Origin: Rhyzopertha dominica
Lineage: Eukaryota > Arthropoda > Insecta > Coleoptera > Bostrichidae
Direction: 5' to 3'
Assembly (NCBI GenBank): GCA_025024175.1
Contig: QCXZ01000001.1
Location: forward strand, 18,848,001 to 18,912,000
DNA: 64,000 nt
Under the pieces are notes generated by a model, which was not told the origin of the DNA, made no database searches, and saw only the letters and a list, made by a program, of their open reading frames with translations. Numbering within the stretch: the first letter of the stretch is position 1; each line of letters begins with the position of its first letter. The translations under genes and the position numbers were made by a program. This document shows, in pieces, positions 46,666-60,432 of this stretch.

Positions 46666-46759
46666 AACACCAACCCCACTCTCCACTACCAGGGCAAGCG
46701 GTTTATGAGGGAGCAAAGGCCTCAGGGAAAGGAATGATCCATCCGAGAAAATGATAGAA

Positions 46760-47822
46760 AGAGAACCACAATTATTTTACAAAACAGGACCACTCCAAAA
46801 TAACTGCACTGATATCAGTAAAAATGGTCTTATCCGAAAGCTCATGATCGACATTTTTACGTAAACTATTTTTTATGTGCAAACTAAGTGGTGCAATAAC
46901 CAAAATTCGTAAAAGTGTAGGCTAAAAATAATCTGAAAGGTAGACCTCTCAATTAGCAATTATTTTAGCAAATAATATTAAGAATATTGGTTTGAGAAAT
47001 TCCTTAGGCTCTAGCTGTATCTTTTATCTTTCAGATAAGCATTCATTTATCTCTAAATATTCAGTAGTTTTTAAGTGGTGCTGTTTTGCAAAAATAGGTA
47101 GTTTGTTCTCTTTCTGTCGTTTGTTCAAATGGTATATCTTTTTCTCTCTTGAGGATCCCAGCCTTAAATTATAATGAAAAACTTGTCTATGATCCTAATT
47201 TTTATTTCTGGCAAAGCCAAATGCCAGCAAACTTGAAGTTAACGAAATTGTGCATTGAACAAAACATTTTTTTTAACCAAAAATCTCGATTGGGAATAGG
47301 AAACCTTTTTTCACCTTTTTAAAGTTACCCTGGAAAATAAACTAAAAAGTTCAAATGAAGGCAATGTTTTTGCCATAATAGATAATAACTTTGATATTAA
47401 TAATATTACACAGAAATTAATTTCAATATTTACAAAAAGACTGGCACATACCTACCTACAGATAGTTACATCAAAAACATCTTTGAAGTACAAAATGTCC
47501 GTCTTTAATCCGTAGTTTGATACATAGACTAAAAGTTAAATTTCAAATTGAAGGTCGCAACACCTACTACCTACTGAACTCTACCCAATCATGTGATGTG
47601 TGTCCCATCCCTAATACGGCAATCAACCCCACACGGGAGTAACTGAGTGATCGGCCTACCTCTGACTGTCAACGTGATGGAAAGTCAAAAAAATTATTTA
47701 AAATTATATAATTCGTTCCCCCTTATTCATGTTGTAATGCCTGGTTCTGAATTACATTAAAGTGCAATTTCGACGGACGTTTTATTACTCCTCCTTTCCC
47801 CCCTCGCGTTTCATACGGGTTA
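46760..47822. other. Intergenic sequence, nothing recognised
   Basis: No coding or repeat structure that I can support. Confidence 0.4.
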
Positions 47823-48343
47823 AAAGGTCTTTTTAAACTCTTTCAAAATGGCATAGTAGGTATCCCAAAAAATATTTCCAGAAGATAATATTTCACAAAT
47901 AAAGTAAATTTTTATATGTATTTCAAAAGTTAAAATTTTCCTTTTATTAAGTACATATAAGAAATGTTATTGTTTATTCAGTTTTATTAGATGAATTATT
48001 AAAATGTTAAGGAATTTTTAAGATTATAAAGTACTTAACAAAATAGGCGGAGACAAGTTTTTCTTTTTTTTATTAAGAGGGAGTAAAAATAAGACATGCA
48101 TGGTAAAGACAAAAATTGGCATACAACTATGAAGCAATATTTATTATATGGGGTTAGATAAAAGAAATGTGGTCAAAAATTACTTTATTTGTGAAATATC
48201 ATCTGCAATATTATTTTTGGACACCCACTGTGCCATTTTTAGAGTTTAAATACACCTTCAATTTGACATAGCACTTAAGGTTGTGCCTAAAAAAATAAAG
48301 AAAATACAAGCCTGGGAAGTTTTAGGTGGTGGACCCCTTTTAG
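47823..48343. mobile_element. Truncated MITE, same family as 58700-59430
   Basis: The left side starts at AAGGTCTTTTTAAACTCTTT and lacks about 100 bp of the end. The right side ends GCCTGGGAAGTTTTAGGTGG followed by TGGACCC. GGACACCCA and GCAATATTTATTATATGGGG are shared with the complete copy. Confidence 0.65.
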
Positions 48344-48902
48344 ATTAAATAAAGCTTATGCTATAAGAGCAAAAATAACTGCAATATGTCAATAAAATGT
48401 ATCTTGATGTATATATGTATATATTACATTGTGATTTTATAACGGGAACTACTGAAGGACATCTTCCCTAGTAGTTTGATTAGGTGAAAAGCTTCTGAAA
48501 TCAATTTTTATAATTTTGCTATCAAAATTTGGAAAAAAGGTATGCATTCTACAATTACAGAAATGAAAACATTTTGCATGTATATTTATTAAATCTATTA
48601 CAGCCCAAGAACATCAGACTTACATAGTTTACATCTGTTATTAATAATCATACCCTAACTATAAACAGTAATTAAAACACACTAATTAAGTACAGAGTTA
48701 GTATGAGGGTTTTGAACCTAATAATAGCGTATCTCAAAAAGTAACAAATAATAAAACAAAAAAAACTTCACCTTTAAGTACTCATAACTAACCTAATAAT
48801 TATAAATGTGTAATCAAAGTATACATTATTTCAAATATTGCTCGGGGAGTATTAAAAATTTTCGAAGTATATGAGAAACCTGCCAAGGTACAAACAACAT
48901 TA

Positions 48903-51084
48903 TCAGGATTCATAAAGCAAACGTTGGTAATGTGGGAGAACCTCCCAAGTGGGAATATGCAAGCTAAACTCGAGTGCAACTAGAACAGCAAATTCTGCTG
49001 CAAATAGATCCTTGCGATTCAATCGAAATATGCTTTCTACCCGTTCTATAAGGGTTTTTAATGCATCTCCTTTGATGTCATTCAGTTTAGCCGATAACAG
49101 CAAGCTTGCACCTGCACACAACTTTCGATTCTGCTTGTTTATCAGTCCCCGTAGAATCAGCTTCTCAAAGTACACATAGGCCTGGGCAATTGTCAGGAAA
49201 TCAACTTTGCAGTCAGATTTCGTTAGCTTCTTCATTTCACGCTTTAAGCTGCAACAAATAAAATTCATTNTCAAATTTCAGTTGGTTGCGGTTGAGAGGT
49301 TGAGACACAGAGCGTTAAATGATACAGCAAACACAAAATATGTAGGTGAGTCGTGCAAGATTTATTAGTGCACGGGTTAGACCTCCCCTTATATTGCCAT
49401 AAGTGGAGCATTTGTCACAGGGACATCATTGTCAAAATACCAAAAACGGTCAACAAAAAGTTGATAAAATAGAAAATACTTATTACAGGGTAGCGTTCAC
49501 TACTACTACAACTACTACTAGGTAACTGTAAGGTTGTATCTACTATTTCATGAGAAAAAATATTAACTATTTTATTTTGCTATAAAATATAATAGTACTT
49601 ATAAACATATACAAATACATGAAAAATGATACTCATCAGAACTCTTCAACAAATAAACAGAAATATCTTTTATGCAATGTCTTTCTAAAAAAAATAATAA
49701 ACTTAAAAACTAACACTCTTTTACATGCCAACCATATCTTTCAGATTTGTTTACTCTTTTCAATAAGCTGTTACGGTTCGTTAATTTCAGTTTTATTGGA
49801 AAAAAAAACTACCATTTACATGCAAGAATTATTTTCTCGTTTAGTAATAGAACCTTTCAAGTACACCTTTTCAAAACAGGAATCTTTAGTGGGTTTACAT
49901 TTTTCTCGTAAGTAGAATACAGTTTTCTCAACTTTTTTTATTTTGTTTGTTTTTATTAAAATGCATCGATGCTTGTATGCTTAAATATAGTCGGAGTAGA
50001 CCGGTACATTGCCCAAACTGGGACACCGGTACAAAGCCCATGAAACTGGTGACGTAGAGTTTATTGTAAAAATTGTTCAATGTGATGCAGAGCATGAGCT
50101 AACCACAAGCAATATTAATTTTTGTTTTTATTGTTTTGCTGGTTACCTACCAAAATACTGATCTTAGTTATATCGAAAAAGAAATGCATTGGTACCTCGA
50201 TGTACGAGTGTTTTGAGATACAAGCTGCCGAACGAGTGATATTTTGCTTTGAGATGAGAGCAAGATTTGAGATACGAGGAATCGCACACTACACCGCTGC
50301 ACACGACCCCAACATGCACCCGCGCAACATAAGCAGCGTCTACAATATTAAAAATAAATTTAAATTTTCTTTAATCTACAAATAAAAATTCTACGTGTTT
50401 CTCAGAAAAGATGCACAATATTTGATCAGAACAAATAACATTAGGTTATGTTTAATACTGGGGGAAAATGTTCAACCATTGTGTCCCTGAAATATGAAAT
50501 CATTATTATTTTTATTAACATTGAAATGATAAAATTTGTTGGAAATGGCCATCATTAGGTAAGCTTCTGCTCACTTTCATGTCAATCAGTGCACTCGAAA
50601 TATTCTTGGCATATTATTTCACAAGAGGCAAAGAAATCAGTTGGCACTCTTATTTACACCAAACCCAACCGTTTTATCCAACCAAGAGGTCCCCAGTGTC
50701 CATATAATAGAAACAAGAAGCATACAGACAAAACAATGTAAGATATCAAAGCTGAGATAATAGAATCATAATTTAGTGAATGTATAAACTTACCTTCTAA
50801 GCTTGCTCAGAGTCAGCTGAATATGAGGGAACTTCTCACGAAATTTGTCGTTTATTTCCTTCTTCAAATCAGAAGGTTTTGCATAATCAATAACTGATGC
50901 CATGTAAGATGTAAAAGTAAGAAGTGTTCGGTGTTTTCCAGCAATGAGTTCGGGGTCATCCAACAAATTTGGATTATAAAGTAATGACGACAATGATGGT
51001 GATTCTACCTTCACATCAGAAGAGGGCGACGTTGCTAACACATGGGCGGAACCTCTCTGTGAGCCTTGATCATATGAGAAGGCC
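48903..51084 (-). CDS. Cables: Cables (CDK5/ABL1 enzyme substrate), C-terminal exons
   Basis: Exons 51084-50794 and 49248-48903 join in phase (AG|C) and encode the conserved C-terminal cyclin-box-like half of Cables: [54 protein letters not shown], then [60 protein letters not shown] and [20 protein letters not shown], ending [13 protein letters not shown] [12 protein letters not shown]. Cables proteins link CDKs to ABL-family kinases and restrain cell proliferation. The incoming phase of 51084 requires an upstream exon ending with two bases of a codon; the N-terminal exons were not identified with certainty. An AATAAA on the minus strand lies about 320 nt past the stop. Confidence 0.92.
49249..50793. 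other. Cables intron and possible transposon end
   Basis: A stretch at 50190-50285 repeats GAGATACAAG, GAGATGAGAG and GAGATACGAG after GGTACCTCGATG, like the ends of pogo/Tigger-type elements. The rest shows nothing recognisable. Confidence 0.3.
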
Positions 51085-51884
51085 CTGAAAACGTATGTGC
51101 TAAATTCCAAAGAAGATAGCAAATATTTGCTAAAAAACACAAGTTGGAATAAATTAATTCACCAGAGTCAATAACTAAGTAACAAAATTTTTATATAAAA
51201 AATTTTCATAATTGAAAATATTTCATCTATCATATAATATTATTATAAACTATTTTTGAAGCTATGTTTATGTTTCTTCCTAAAACAATTACTTGAAACA
51301 AAGGTTGTGAAGTTGTAAAAAATAATTATTTATCATCTTCTTTGCATCAGATCAGTCTTAATTTTTTATGAACAATTAAAATAAGAATTTCAGATATGTA
51401 TATCAATCTTTAAACTTTAACTCTTTTATATTTTTTGATCTTTGTATCTCTGATGAAGTTTTGAAGGTCTTGAGATACAATATACTAACCTAATTGGCAT
51501 GTGCTACAATGTTGGTAAACAAGGTCAACATACTAGTGATTTACTAATAATGAATATATAAGGATTCTACTTCTAATGTATTATTTTCAACATTTTTGAA
51601 ACAACCCTTTAAAAAACTGACAGCACCACCACAATGCATTCTACTATGCAGGATATTTATTACAAGTACTTTTTAAGATGTAAAAAAACTAATATATCTG
51701 CTTTAATAATGTTCCTATATAAGTTTGAATATTCACCGACACAGATACTGTAATTTCTAAAATCCCAATATGTTAAAAGTCTAACCAAATTGCATTTAGA
51801 GAGAAAAAAAATGTTATCCAAACATCTATGGGTGGAAATAATAAAAAAGCGCATATAATAAATTTTAAAAAATAGGTGATAAAG

Positions 51885-53310
51885 GGTGTTGTGATTTTCG
51901 GTGAAAGTTGAAATCAAAAGTAAAAGCATGCAATACAAAAGTTGTAGATTTTGTCTGCTTTTTAACAGTCTAAAAATTTCCAAGAAAAATGTGAAAAATC
52001 GAGTTTTTTCTTGTTTTCTCATTTTTTTATTTCTACAAAAATATTTTAATTTTACTGAAACTTGGTGAAAGTATAGGTACCTTACTATGCTTGAAATTAC
52101 CATGATTATTTTAGGGAAAAAAATCAAGGTGCTTCGGAGATATTCGTGTTTTACGGTCCAAAACACTTTTTCTCAAAGACTAATTCTACTAGAGAAAACT
52201 GGGCAAAGGATCAATACTTACTCAAAGTATCGATATATTTCTGATGAAATCGAGCCGCCAAACCTTTGTTTCGACCCGGATAATGAACCAGAAGAAATAG
52301 AAAAAGCTGTAATTAATTAAGGATCAGACGCTGAAGATTAAATGCATAATTTGCCAGAGACTAATTTTGGCCTAAAATTATTAAGTTGTATTATATAAAG
52401 TATATGAACTTTAAAAATTCAATATAATTGAAACAAAAAATGCTAATGTAAAATATTTATATTAAAAAAAATCCTTATATCATACCCTAGTAAATGTTTG
52501 TAGCAATACTATCAAAATATAAAGTTTCACATTAAACAATGCGTTACATATAGCACACACTTGGACTTACAAGTTGTGGATGGACACATGAAGCATAGAG
52601 CACTTGCGTTCTTAGTTATCTGTATTTTTCGACGGCCGTCATACGAATACCTTAATTTTTGGGAAGGGATGGACGGATATAGGTGGGCCGAGCATGTGCA
52701 AGAATTAAAAACAAAAACAGCTATCACTACCAGTACTTGGTGCCTTAACACAATGAAAAACAGTTTCTTTCGTATCTTTTTCTGTAGAATTGAATGGTGT
52801 ATTCAGTTTTTTATTTCTTTTAATAGTTTTATCAATTTATTGAAAATCATTGACAAATTCATGGTTGCAAGTCATTTTTTGCTTCTTTTACATTTTTGGG
52901 CAAGCTCTTAAATCGTGACAATAGATTTTTTTATTTTATCAAAAAATATATGTCAAAACGAAAAAAATGCGCAATGTAAGAACCCCGTGTGATTTTTTCT
53001 AGTAGAATAGGTCTTTGAAAAAAGTCTTTTGGAACGGAAAACATGAATATCTCCAAGCACCTAGATTTTTTAATCTGAAAAAATCATGGTTATTTCGGGT
53101 TTCATTAAATTGGATTATTTTTGTAGAAATGAAAAATAGAAAACAAGAAAAAGGATTTTTAACATTTTTCTTTCATTTTAAAATTATGTTAAAAAGTAAC
53201 CAGAAAGAAATTGTTGACTTTTTCATTATCTACAGTTTTGTATTGGATACTTTTACTTCAACTTCAACTTTCCCTGAAAATCACAAAATGCGATTTTTGT
53301 TGCCTTTTAA
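51885..53310. repeat. Inverted repeat element, arms about 320 bp
   Basis: Left arm 51885-52203 and right arm 52990-53310 are complementary with many small differences: GTGATTTTC.G.GAAAGTTGAA at the outside, TTTCTACAAAAAT in the middle, GGAGATATTC.TGTTTT and ATTCTACTAGA at the inside. The spacer of about 790 bp has only short open frames. Looks like an old foldback or long-TIR element upstream of Cables exons. Confidence 0.7.
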
Positions 53311-55889
53311 GTCCCCCCCTCAATTAACCTCCCACACCCCTGCTCACACATTTTTTTTATTTCTGTGCCCCTTTATCAGGTTTTATATGTTTCCATAACA
53401 TATTATCTTTTTTTTTCCTTTAAAATGAATTATTTCGATCAGTCTATAAGTGACAATTTCACCTTAAAATGCAGCTGCAATATATTAAATTTTAAGAGAC
53501 AGCCAAGATTGATGAGATACTAGAGATAATACATTTTTGTTTCATATCTAATAAATTGTTAATTCATTGTGACAGGTATGTAATCTATAAAAGTGATAAC
53601 AGTTACTTAAACTGTTGAAATTAGATTGTTTTTTTCCATCAATCAGTAGGGATTATGGGTCTTATTTTTAAACAAAACAAAATATATATCAGGTGTAACT
53701 GAAATGAAGTATTTGAAGCTAAAATTTTCAAGCAAGTTCCTAATTTAAAACATATAAAGTATGGTGGCACATTAATTTTGTTACTGTTTTGAAATGAACA
53801 ATTATTGTTAACTTTTTTTAAATGTACTTTTCCAAGGTTCAAAATTCGTTAAAAAGAATAATGCAATCAAAATAACTACATATTTCTGTGAAAAAATCGA
53901 TTCAAAAGCTATCCTTTAAAAAAAATTAAAGTAGCTATGTATACACTGACATATTTAAAATCCTTTATACATATTGTCTTTTACGCTCATTGGTCGAGTC
54001 AATTACCATCCTGGTGCGAGCAAGCAACATGTTGCATGGTGTTATAACATTCNCTATTTAATAATTTTTTTTTAAATCTTCATACACATACAAAGGGGAA
54101 CTGANCACTGCAATTAAGTAAATTAACCCTTTCGGTACAAATGTCATATGCATATGCCGTACGATTCAACCATCAGCATTGCACTTAAGAGATCTTGTAT
54201 AAATACTCGGGATTGGTTGTCACAATCATGTGAAGGATTTAAAAAGTACAGGGTGTACTATGCTAATTCTGATCCTCTATGTATACAATTGTTATAATTT
54301 TCAGCTTTTCTTAGAGGAGTCATAGACAGCTGGAAGAAAATGAATAAATTACATGTATATGATGATGAAATGGATCTTTGTATTGAAAGGATTAAGGGTA
54401 AAAAATTGTAACAGAATGTTTCTGAAACACTTAGTGTTTGGCTATTAAAAAAGAAAGGACTATGACAGGTGACATTCTATTCCTTGGATCATAGGATTTC
54501 AATTTTTGTTGCCATCATGGAGCCATTACTAGAAATGCATTTTCACAAATGATCGTTTTGTTCAGGTGTCAGGTTGGTTCAGTGTGAGTTTTTCGCAGAT
54601 CGATATTAATAAAAATGAATCTTCTCATGCATGAAACAACACATTCCTGTGCTGGGTAAACAATCTTTGAATACAACGCTCAACAATGCAAATAAACCGA
54701 CCCGGTCTTGCAGTACTTTTCCACACTTCTAGAAGACACTCACCTACACTAGTGGTTGAAGACTGTGCCCAATGTATGATTGTGTTGTCTCATCCATAAA
54801 AAAAAAGTAATTTTGCTTATTACTGAATCACTTCATGCACATCCAAATGACCTCTCAAACTATTCTCCCATTTCATTCAAAAACACCCCATTTCTATGCC
54901 TCACCCTGTACTACTGTTATGTTGAGTCCCTTTTGACATGAGCTTTGTGAATTAAAATTTAAAATTTCCTGCTGCTTCATATTAAATGTTAAAAGATATA
55001 AACATGTCCAGAATATAGTATATGCATTGAAGTAGAGTACAGGCTCCAATTCTATGAATACAGCACTCTTTTGCTAATCTGAACACTCAATATATCGAAC
55101 TACCCAGTAACCAAAAAAACCTCCAATATCCCAAGTATATTTATTGCCTCCTCAAATTAATATCTTTTGAATGGTTCTACTTCTAAGGTGCAAGAAGATG
55201 TGTCAAATGATAGTCCAGAATGTCACCTTTTTAAAAATCACACTGGCCAGATAGGTACAGAAAAAGAACAGTTACTACAGCAATGTAAATGGAAACATCA
55301 CATCCAGGTAAAAATCTGGATTCCCATAAAGGATTACAGATAACTCCACTAAGAATAACAATCTTTGCCACATGTAATGATACAAAATTAGCTCTCTGTA
55401 GGTAGAGGTTCCAAATCTAACAGGTAGATACCGCCAACTTACAAGGACATATTTTTGCATTTTTTGCTTTTTTTCATTGTATTCAGAGTCAAACACATAT
55501 GATGATCATGTAATAGGAGAACATGACATAGGAGTATTTAATATTATATGCTTTCAATGCTCTCTGAGTAGTTACAACATGGAATAGCTTAGGTGTTCAA
55601 TTTTTTTAATGATGTATTTAACCAGCTGCATTTATCTTTTAAGTGTTTTTTAGCTTATTTTCGTTTCAGTTTTGCTAAATTTGTTGTTTAACTTGACAAA
55701 ATTTAAGGTTCGCTTAGAGCAGACAAATACTGAGGGAGACCGGCAAGTGATGTTGTTTCTGCACATATAGATATTTATTTCTCATTGGTCAACTAATTGT
55801 GTACTTGAAGGTTGTGCCAAAGACATTTTAAGGTTAGAGTGACTTGTTTACTTCTAAATAGCTAAATATACATATCCCACATTGAATGC
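53311..55889. other. Probable Cables intron or intergenic DNA
   Basis: AT-rich, with ambiguous bases at 54053 and 54106. A minus-strand frame near 55470 ends at a GTAAGT donor but has no acceptor I can accept. Nothing else recognised. Confidence 0.35.
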
Positions 55890-56760
55890 CTTTTTTATTA
55901 CATTTATTATATGCGATGTTTATCCAAATGCACTAGATGTTCGTAAATGCCAAAGGTGGTTTTCTAAGTTCAAATCCGGTAACTTTGATCTTTTCGAATC
56001 GTATTGATCAGGAAGACGAATAACTTTAGACAATGACATGTTAAGAACTGTCAAATACTCTTAATCAACCTTGCTCGACCATCCAAGAACAGATTGGTAA
56101 GTAAGCAGAGTTGGTGTTTTATCCAAAGAAAACAAAGCTAATCCGTCCACCACATGCAACTTATTGCTTCAGCGTCACAATACAGAAGCATTTTTTGATC
56201 GCTTGATAACTGGAGATGAAAAATGGGTATTTATGATAATCCAAAATGCAAAAGGCAGTGGCTCTCTCCAAATGAACCACCACGAAGTACAGCTAAGTCA
56301 GGTTTACACCCAAAAAAGGTATTTCTGTGTGTTTGGTGAAATCTGAAACCTGAACAAACGGTGAATGAAGGCCTTTACTGTAAACAATTGGATCAAGTAA
56401 ATCAATCTTTAAATGAAAAGTGCCCACCGATTGTCAACAGAAAGGGCCTTATATTCTGCAACACGATAATGCAAGGACGTACTGTGCAAGACTAAGCCTG
56501 GAAAAAATTAATCAATTGGGGTGGGATTCCCTCAGTCACCATATTTGACCATATTCGGCAATATTTTCTAACTGGCAAAAAATATGATAATTTGGACAAT
56601 GTCCAAAATGCCATCTCAAGAGATTATGCTTAAAAGCAATTGATCTGGCATTGAAAATTTGCACACTAGGTGGCAAAAAGTTGTTAATATCGAGGGTGAT
56701 TACATCATTGCTAAAAAATAAAACTTTGTTAAAAATTTATCTGTTTGAATTTAACGTGAA
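55890..56760 (+). pseudogene. Mariner transposase relic (irritans-like)
   Basis: Fragments in several frames: VRKCQRWFSKFKSGNFDLFE at about 55950, HNTEAFFDRLITGDEKWVF at 56164-56240, QNAKGSGSLQMN, then NEGLYCKQLDQVN-like text, LQHDNARTYC-like text near 56455, and KYDNLDNVQNAIS near 56590. ITGDEKW and LQHDNAR are the first and second catalytic blocks. No clear terminal repeats. Heavily mutated. Confidence 0.7.
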
Positions 56761-57329
56761 ATACCAACATTACTTTCCGGTGCTCCTTATAAATATGTGG
56801 TAGTAAAAAGCTTCTTAATTATTGTTACTAGACGTTATTTTTATACCTATGACGACAAACTGAATGGTTGATATTTCTAGTTTTATTACTTCCTATTAAA
56901 AACATTTAACCAGTGAAGAGAAAATAGTGTCACAATGTGCCTAACTTATTCAACAATTAAACACTTGGGACATATACAATGCCACCTATTGGCCATCCGC
57001 AAGAAAGTCAGGATATATTCTATAGTTATACCGTTGTCTGAATAATATTATTCAGATAATGGTTATACAATCAAAGATAAGTACACAGACAAACCTGATC
57101 TTATGCAATGTTTAAAGGTTAAAATTGTTGTTTGATATTCAGCATCCCAGAAAATGGAGCATTTTGCATCTTCAGATAAAACTTAAGAACAGCATTGATC
57201 GTCTGGTGAGCAGGTATCTGAAATATCAGTCGTTTTGATTTAAGTGAGTGGTGTATTTTTTGAAGTAAAAAAAAAAACTCAAAAGCGACCAATAAATAAA
57301 GGTAAAAGAACACAACATCAACAATATGA

Positions 57330-58580
57330 AACTAAAAGTAAAAGTAAAGTGTCTGTGTCCACGTGCTTTGATTAGATATGGCGTGCCCCAGGGTTCCGTT
57401 CTGGGCCCACTACTTTATAATCTCTACGTATGTGATCTCAAAGAACAGTGCTTGCAAGGTCGATACTACTCATATGCCGATGATACAGTTATCCTATATT
57501 CCGACTCTATATGTGATAACATTCAGTCAAAACTCAATACAGACTTGAAAATAATTGAAAAATGGATGGCTAATAATCAGCTGTTTTTAAATACGACCAA
57601 GGCTGTGTATATGGTCATTGCACATAGGAATAGTGATACCTGACTTTGCTGTTACTTTCAAAGGTAAACACATTACTGAAGTCCCAAAGGTCAGCTACAT
57701 GGAACTTTGGATAAGTAAAAACCTAACTTGGTCTTATCATATGGCATCGATTAGGGAAACTTTAACTTCATTGATTGGAGCCCTACATAGTAACAATGTT
57801 TATATCAACAACGCTGCAAAGAAAATAGTATACCACGCATTTATTGAAAGTCGTTTCCGCTACTTTAATACAATCTGGGCAAATGCAGCAAGCATACATC
57901 TGCAGGCACTACAAAGATTCCAGAATCGATGCTTAAAGTCGATGTATGGGTATGACTGGATAACACCGACCGTAAATATATACAATTCATTAAACTATAA
58001 AACCCTCTGCCAACTTAGACATATCGACCAATGTAAGCTAATTAACCAGCAGATTCATAGAATACAGAAGTCTAATACATTACTGCAGCTCAATATGGAG
58101 ATCCACGAATACCAAACAAGATCGGCTCACCATACCTGACAAACTCAATGTTATTCGAACACAGCATTTAACAGTCCAATTAATAGAAGTATTGATACAT
58201 TCAAGTCTCTCCCGGACAACGTTAAGACAGTACTACGGTATGTGCACTTCAAGAAACTCCTAATTGGACTGTTCTAGTTTTCTTTGTTACCTGAAGTGTG
58301 TGAGAATGGACTGAATGGTTGCCTAGGACGTTGTACGGTGTGCGATGTGTGAGAAGAACTAACAAAAGCTCAAACCCAATCTTGGAGATCACAGTGGTCC
58401 TCGAGAACANTTATAATAACTGATTAGAGGACCCTAAAAGACCCCAGCAACNCACTTTGTCATTGCCATGCTTAAAATATTGTGTTAATTGTACACTTTA
58501 ACTTAATAATTCTGTTTTCATTTCTCTTACAAATATTTTCTGTAAGCTTGAGGAATATATAAAATAAATAAATAAATATG
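57330..58580 (+). pseudogene. LINE 3' portion: reverse transcriptase and tail
   Basis: The RT part starts with IRYGVPQGSVLGPLLYNLYV and has the catalytic box YSYADDTVILYS (57470-57500). A frameshift between about 57600 and 57640 moves reading to PDFAVTFKGKHITEVPKVSY, WSYHMASIRE and FQNRCLKSMYGYDW. After a stop at 58139, FKSLPDNVKTVLRYVHFKKL is still readable. The 3' end has an (AATA)n tail at about 58559-58580. A 5'-truncated LINE of the Jockey/CR1 type, younger than the relic at 3600 because long frames persist. Two ambiguous bases near 58410-58452. Confidence 0.8.
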
Positions 58581-58699
58581 AATCTGTAGAAGTCCACTTT
58601 TTTGCACTTCTATTTTTTACTTTGCAGTATGAAAGGTAACATAATTCAAGCGCACTTCTGCAAAATTATATTTTGAGACCCAAGAGCACATTGTATATA

Positions 58700-59430
58700 C
58701 AGGGTCAGCCACCTAAAACTCCCCAGGCTCGTATTTTCTTTATTTTTTTAGGTACAACCTCAAGTTATTTGTCAAATTGTAGGTCTTTTTAAACTCTTTA
58801 AAAATAGAATATTGGGTGTCCAAAAATTTTTCTTGTAGATTATCATATTTTGCAAATAAAGTTAATTTTTGTATTTTTTAACCTTACCCCATATAATAAA
58901 TATTGCTTTATAGTTGGATGGCGGCTTTTATTTTCTTCAATTTGTGTCTTTACCATGTATGCGTAATTGTTGCTCCTTCTTAGTGAAAAACAAGAAAAAC
59001 TAGTCGCCGCCATTTTTGTTAATAGGGTTGTTCAGAATTTTTTAAGTGTTACTTTAGTAGCTTATTACGGTACAAATTATGCCTACATACCCATCGCTGC
59101 ACACAAAACCCCAAAATTTGGAGTAACTTTTAAATAAATAAAGTACAAAGTTCGTTCTACAGAGAGAGAGAGGCTAGGAAACGAAACCCTGCGATGAGGC
59201 TAGTGTGTGATGTAGAAACCAAACTAGCCTCATCGCAGGGTAAGGTTAAAAAATATTTACAAAAATAACTTTATTTGCAAAATATGATAATTAATAAAAA
59301 AAATTTTTGGACACCCAATATTCTATTTTTAAAGAGTTTTAAAAGACCTACAGTTTCATATATAACTTAAGGTTGTACCTAAAAACATAGTGAAAATATG
59401 AGCCTGGGGAGTTTTAAGTGGCGGACCCTG
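58700..59430. mobile_element. MITE with about 240-bp inverted termini, 731 bp
   Basis: Ends CAGGGTCAGCCACCTAAAAC and CAGGGTCCGCCACTTAAAAC (inward) are followed by ACTCCCCAGGCTCGTATTTT and further matching sequence to the TTTGCAAATAAAGTTA region. TATA flanks both sides, so the duplication is TA or TATA. The centre contains GAGGCTAGTGTG and a short CCTGCGATGAGGCTAGT inverted pair. No coding capacity. Confidence 0.85.
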
Positions 59431-60050
59431 TATATGCCATGTTAGTACATATTCCAACTTTACACCCTAGAAACAAGCCTCAGTCATCAGACAAATATCA
59501 GTGTATACATAGCCACTTTGTTAATTATTGTATTTGACAAATTGTAGTTTTTATTGTTTTTAAAAGCACAAGTCATATGTAAATTTGTACATCACTCCCC
59601 TTCAAATTCAATTTGTATAGAAAAAGTACACAATAAAAATATGGCAGGTGCCACTTTAGAAGTATAATTATATAATAACAAACAACACTGCTAATAAAAT
59701 GTTGACAGTGACCTCAAATTTGAAAAGAGAAAGCTGTAATTAAATTATTAAATCAAAATAATTTTGCTCTATCAAATAGATATAGGTTTCAAAAAAATAC
59801 TTCAATTACGCCTGAAAAAATAACACTACTTTTGCTATTATTTTAAGAAATTACATGCAACAACTTGTTAGTATAATAAAAAAGAATAAATTAATTATAG
59901 GATGTTAATACAGTCTAACCACTACCTATAAACCAATAGCAGGGTATTAATATATGATTTATTACCATTTATAATCGGGTTGCCATGTTAACACTTTTGT
60001 CCTGTAAAACCAAACACACACATAAATACACGCAGATCGTGGAATATATA

Positions 60051-60207
60051 GGGCCAGTTGCACAAACGTGGATCAAAGTTAATACGAATTTAATCCGCTG
60101 TCATTGCTATAGCAACACCAATCAGAACACCGGACTCATGACGTTGCTAGGCAACGACAGCGGATTAAACTGGGATTAACTTTGATCCACGTTTGCGCAA
60201 CTGGCCC
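60051..60207. mobile_element. 157-bp MITE with GGGCCAGTTGCACAA ends
   Basis: Arms match for about 35 bp (GGGCCAGTTGCACAAACGTG with GGGCCAGTTGCGCAAACGTG, then GATCAAAGTTAAT), and a second inner inverted block GACAGCGGATTAAA is present. Flanking ATA on both sides. Related by its ends to the hairpin at 43343. Confidence 0.85.
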
Positions 60208-60432
60208 ATAATGTGAGGTGACAATTGCCAAGAATAAATATTCACCTGGCTACTACATGCCGATATCTACGAGCCCTACCACGACCGTATGGAACCAGAC
60301 CAGATTCAGTTGGATCGTCAATGGTATTGAGACGTCTCTCACGGAATTCTTTTATTGGACGAGTGGGTACCAAGAAGGCACCATAAGAAAATTCCTACGA
60401 AAAAACGATTTACAACCTCCAAATGTTTTATA

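Noticed and set aside
53015..53398. 127-codon ORF and the minus-strand ORF at 51660-52166
   Set aside because: Both lie in the arms of the inverted repeat and are low-complexity products of AT-rich DNA.
55275..55496. Minus-strand frame ending in GTAAGT as a Cables exon
   Set aside because: No acceptor AG with a pyrimidine tract upstream, and no match to Cables that I can see.
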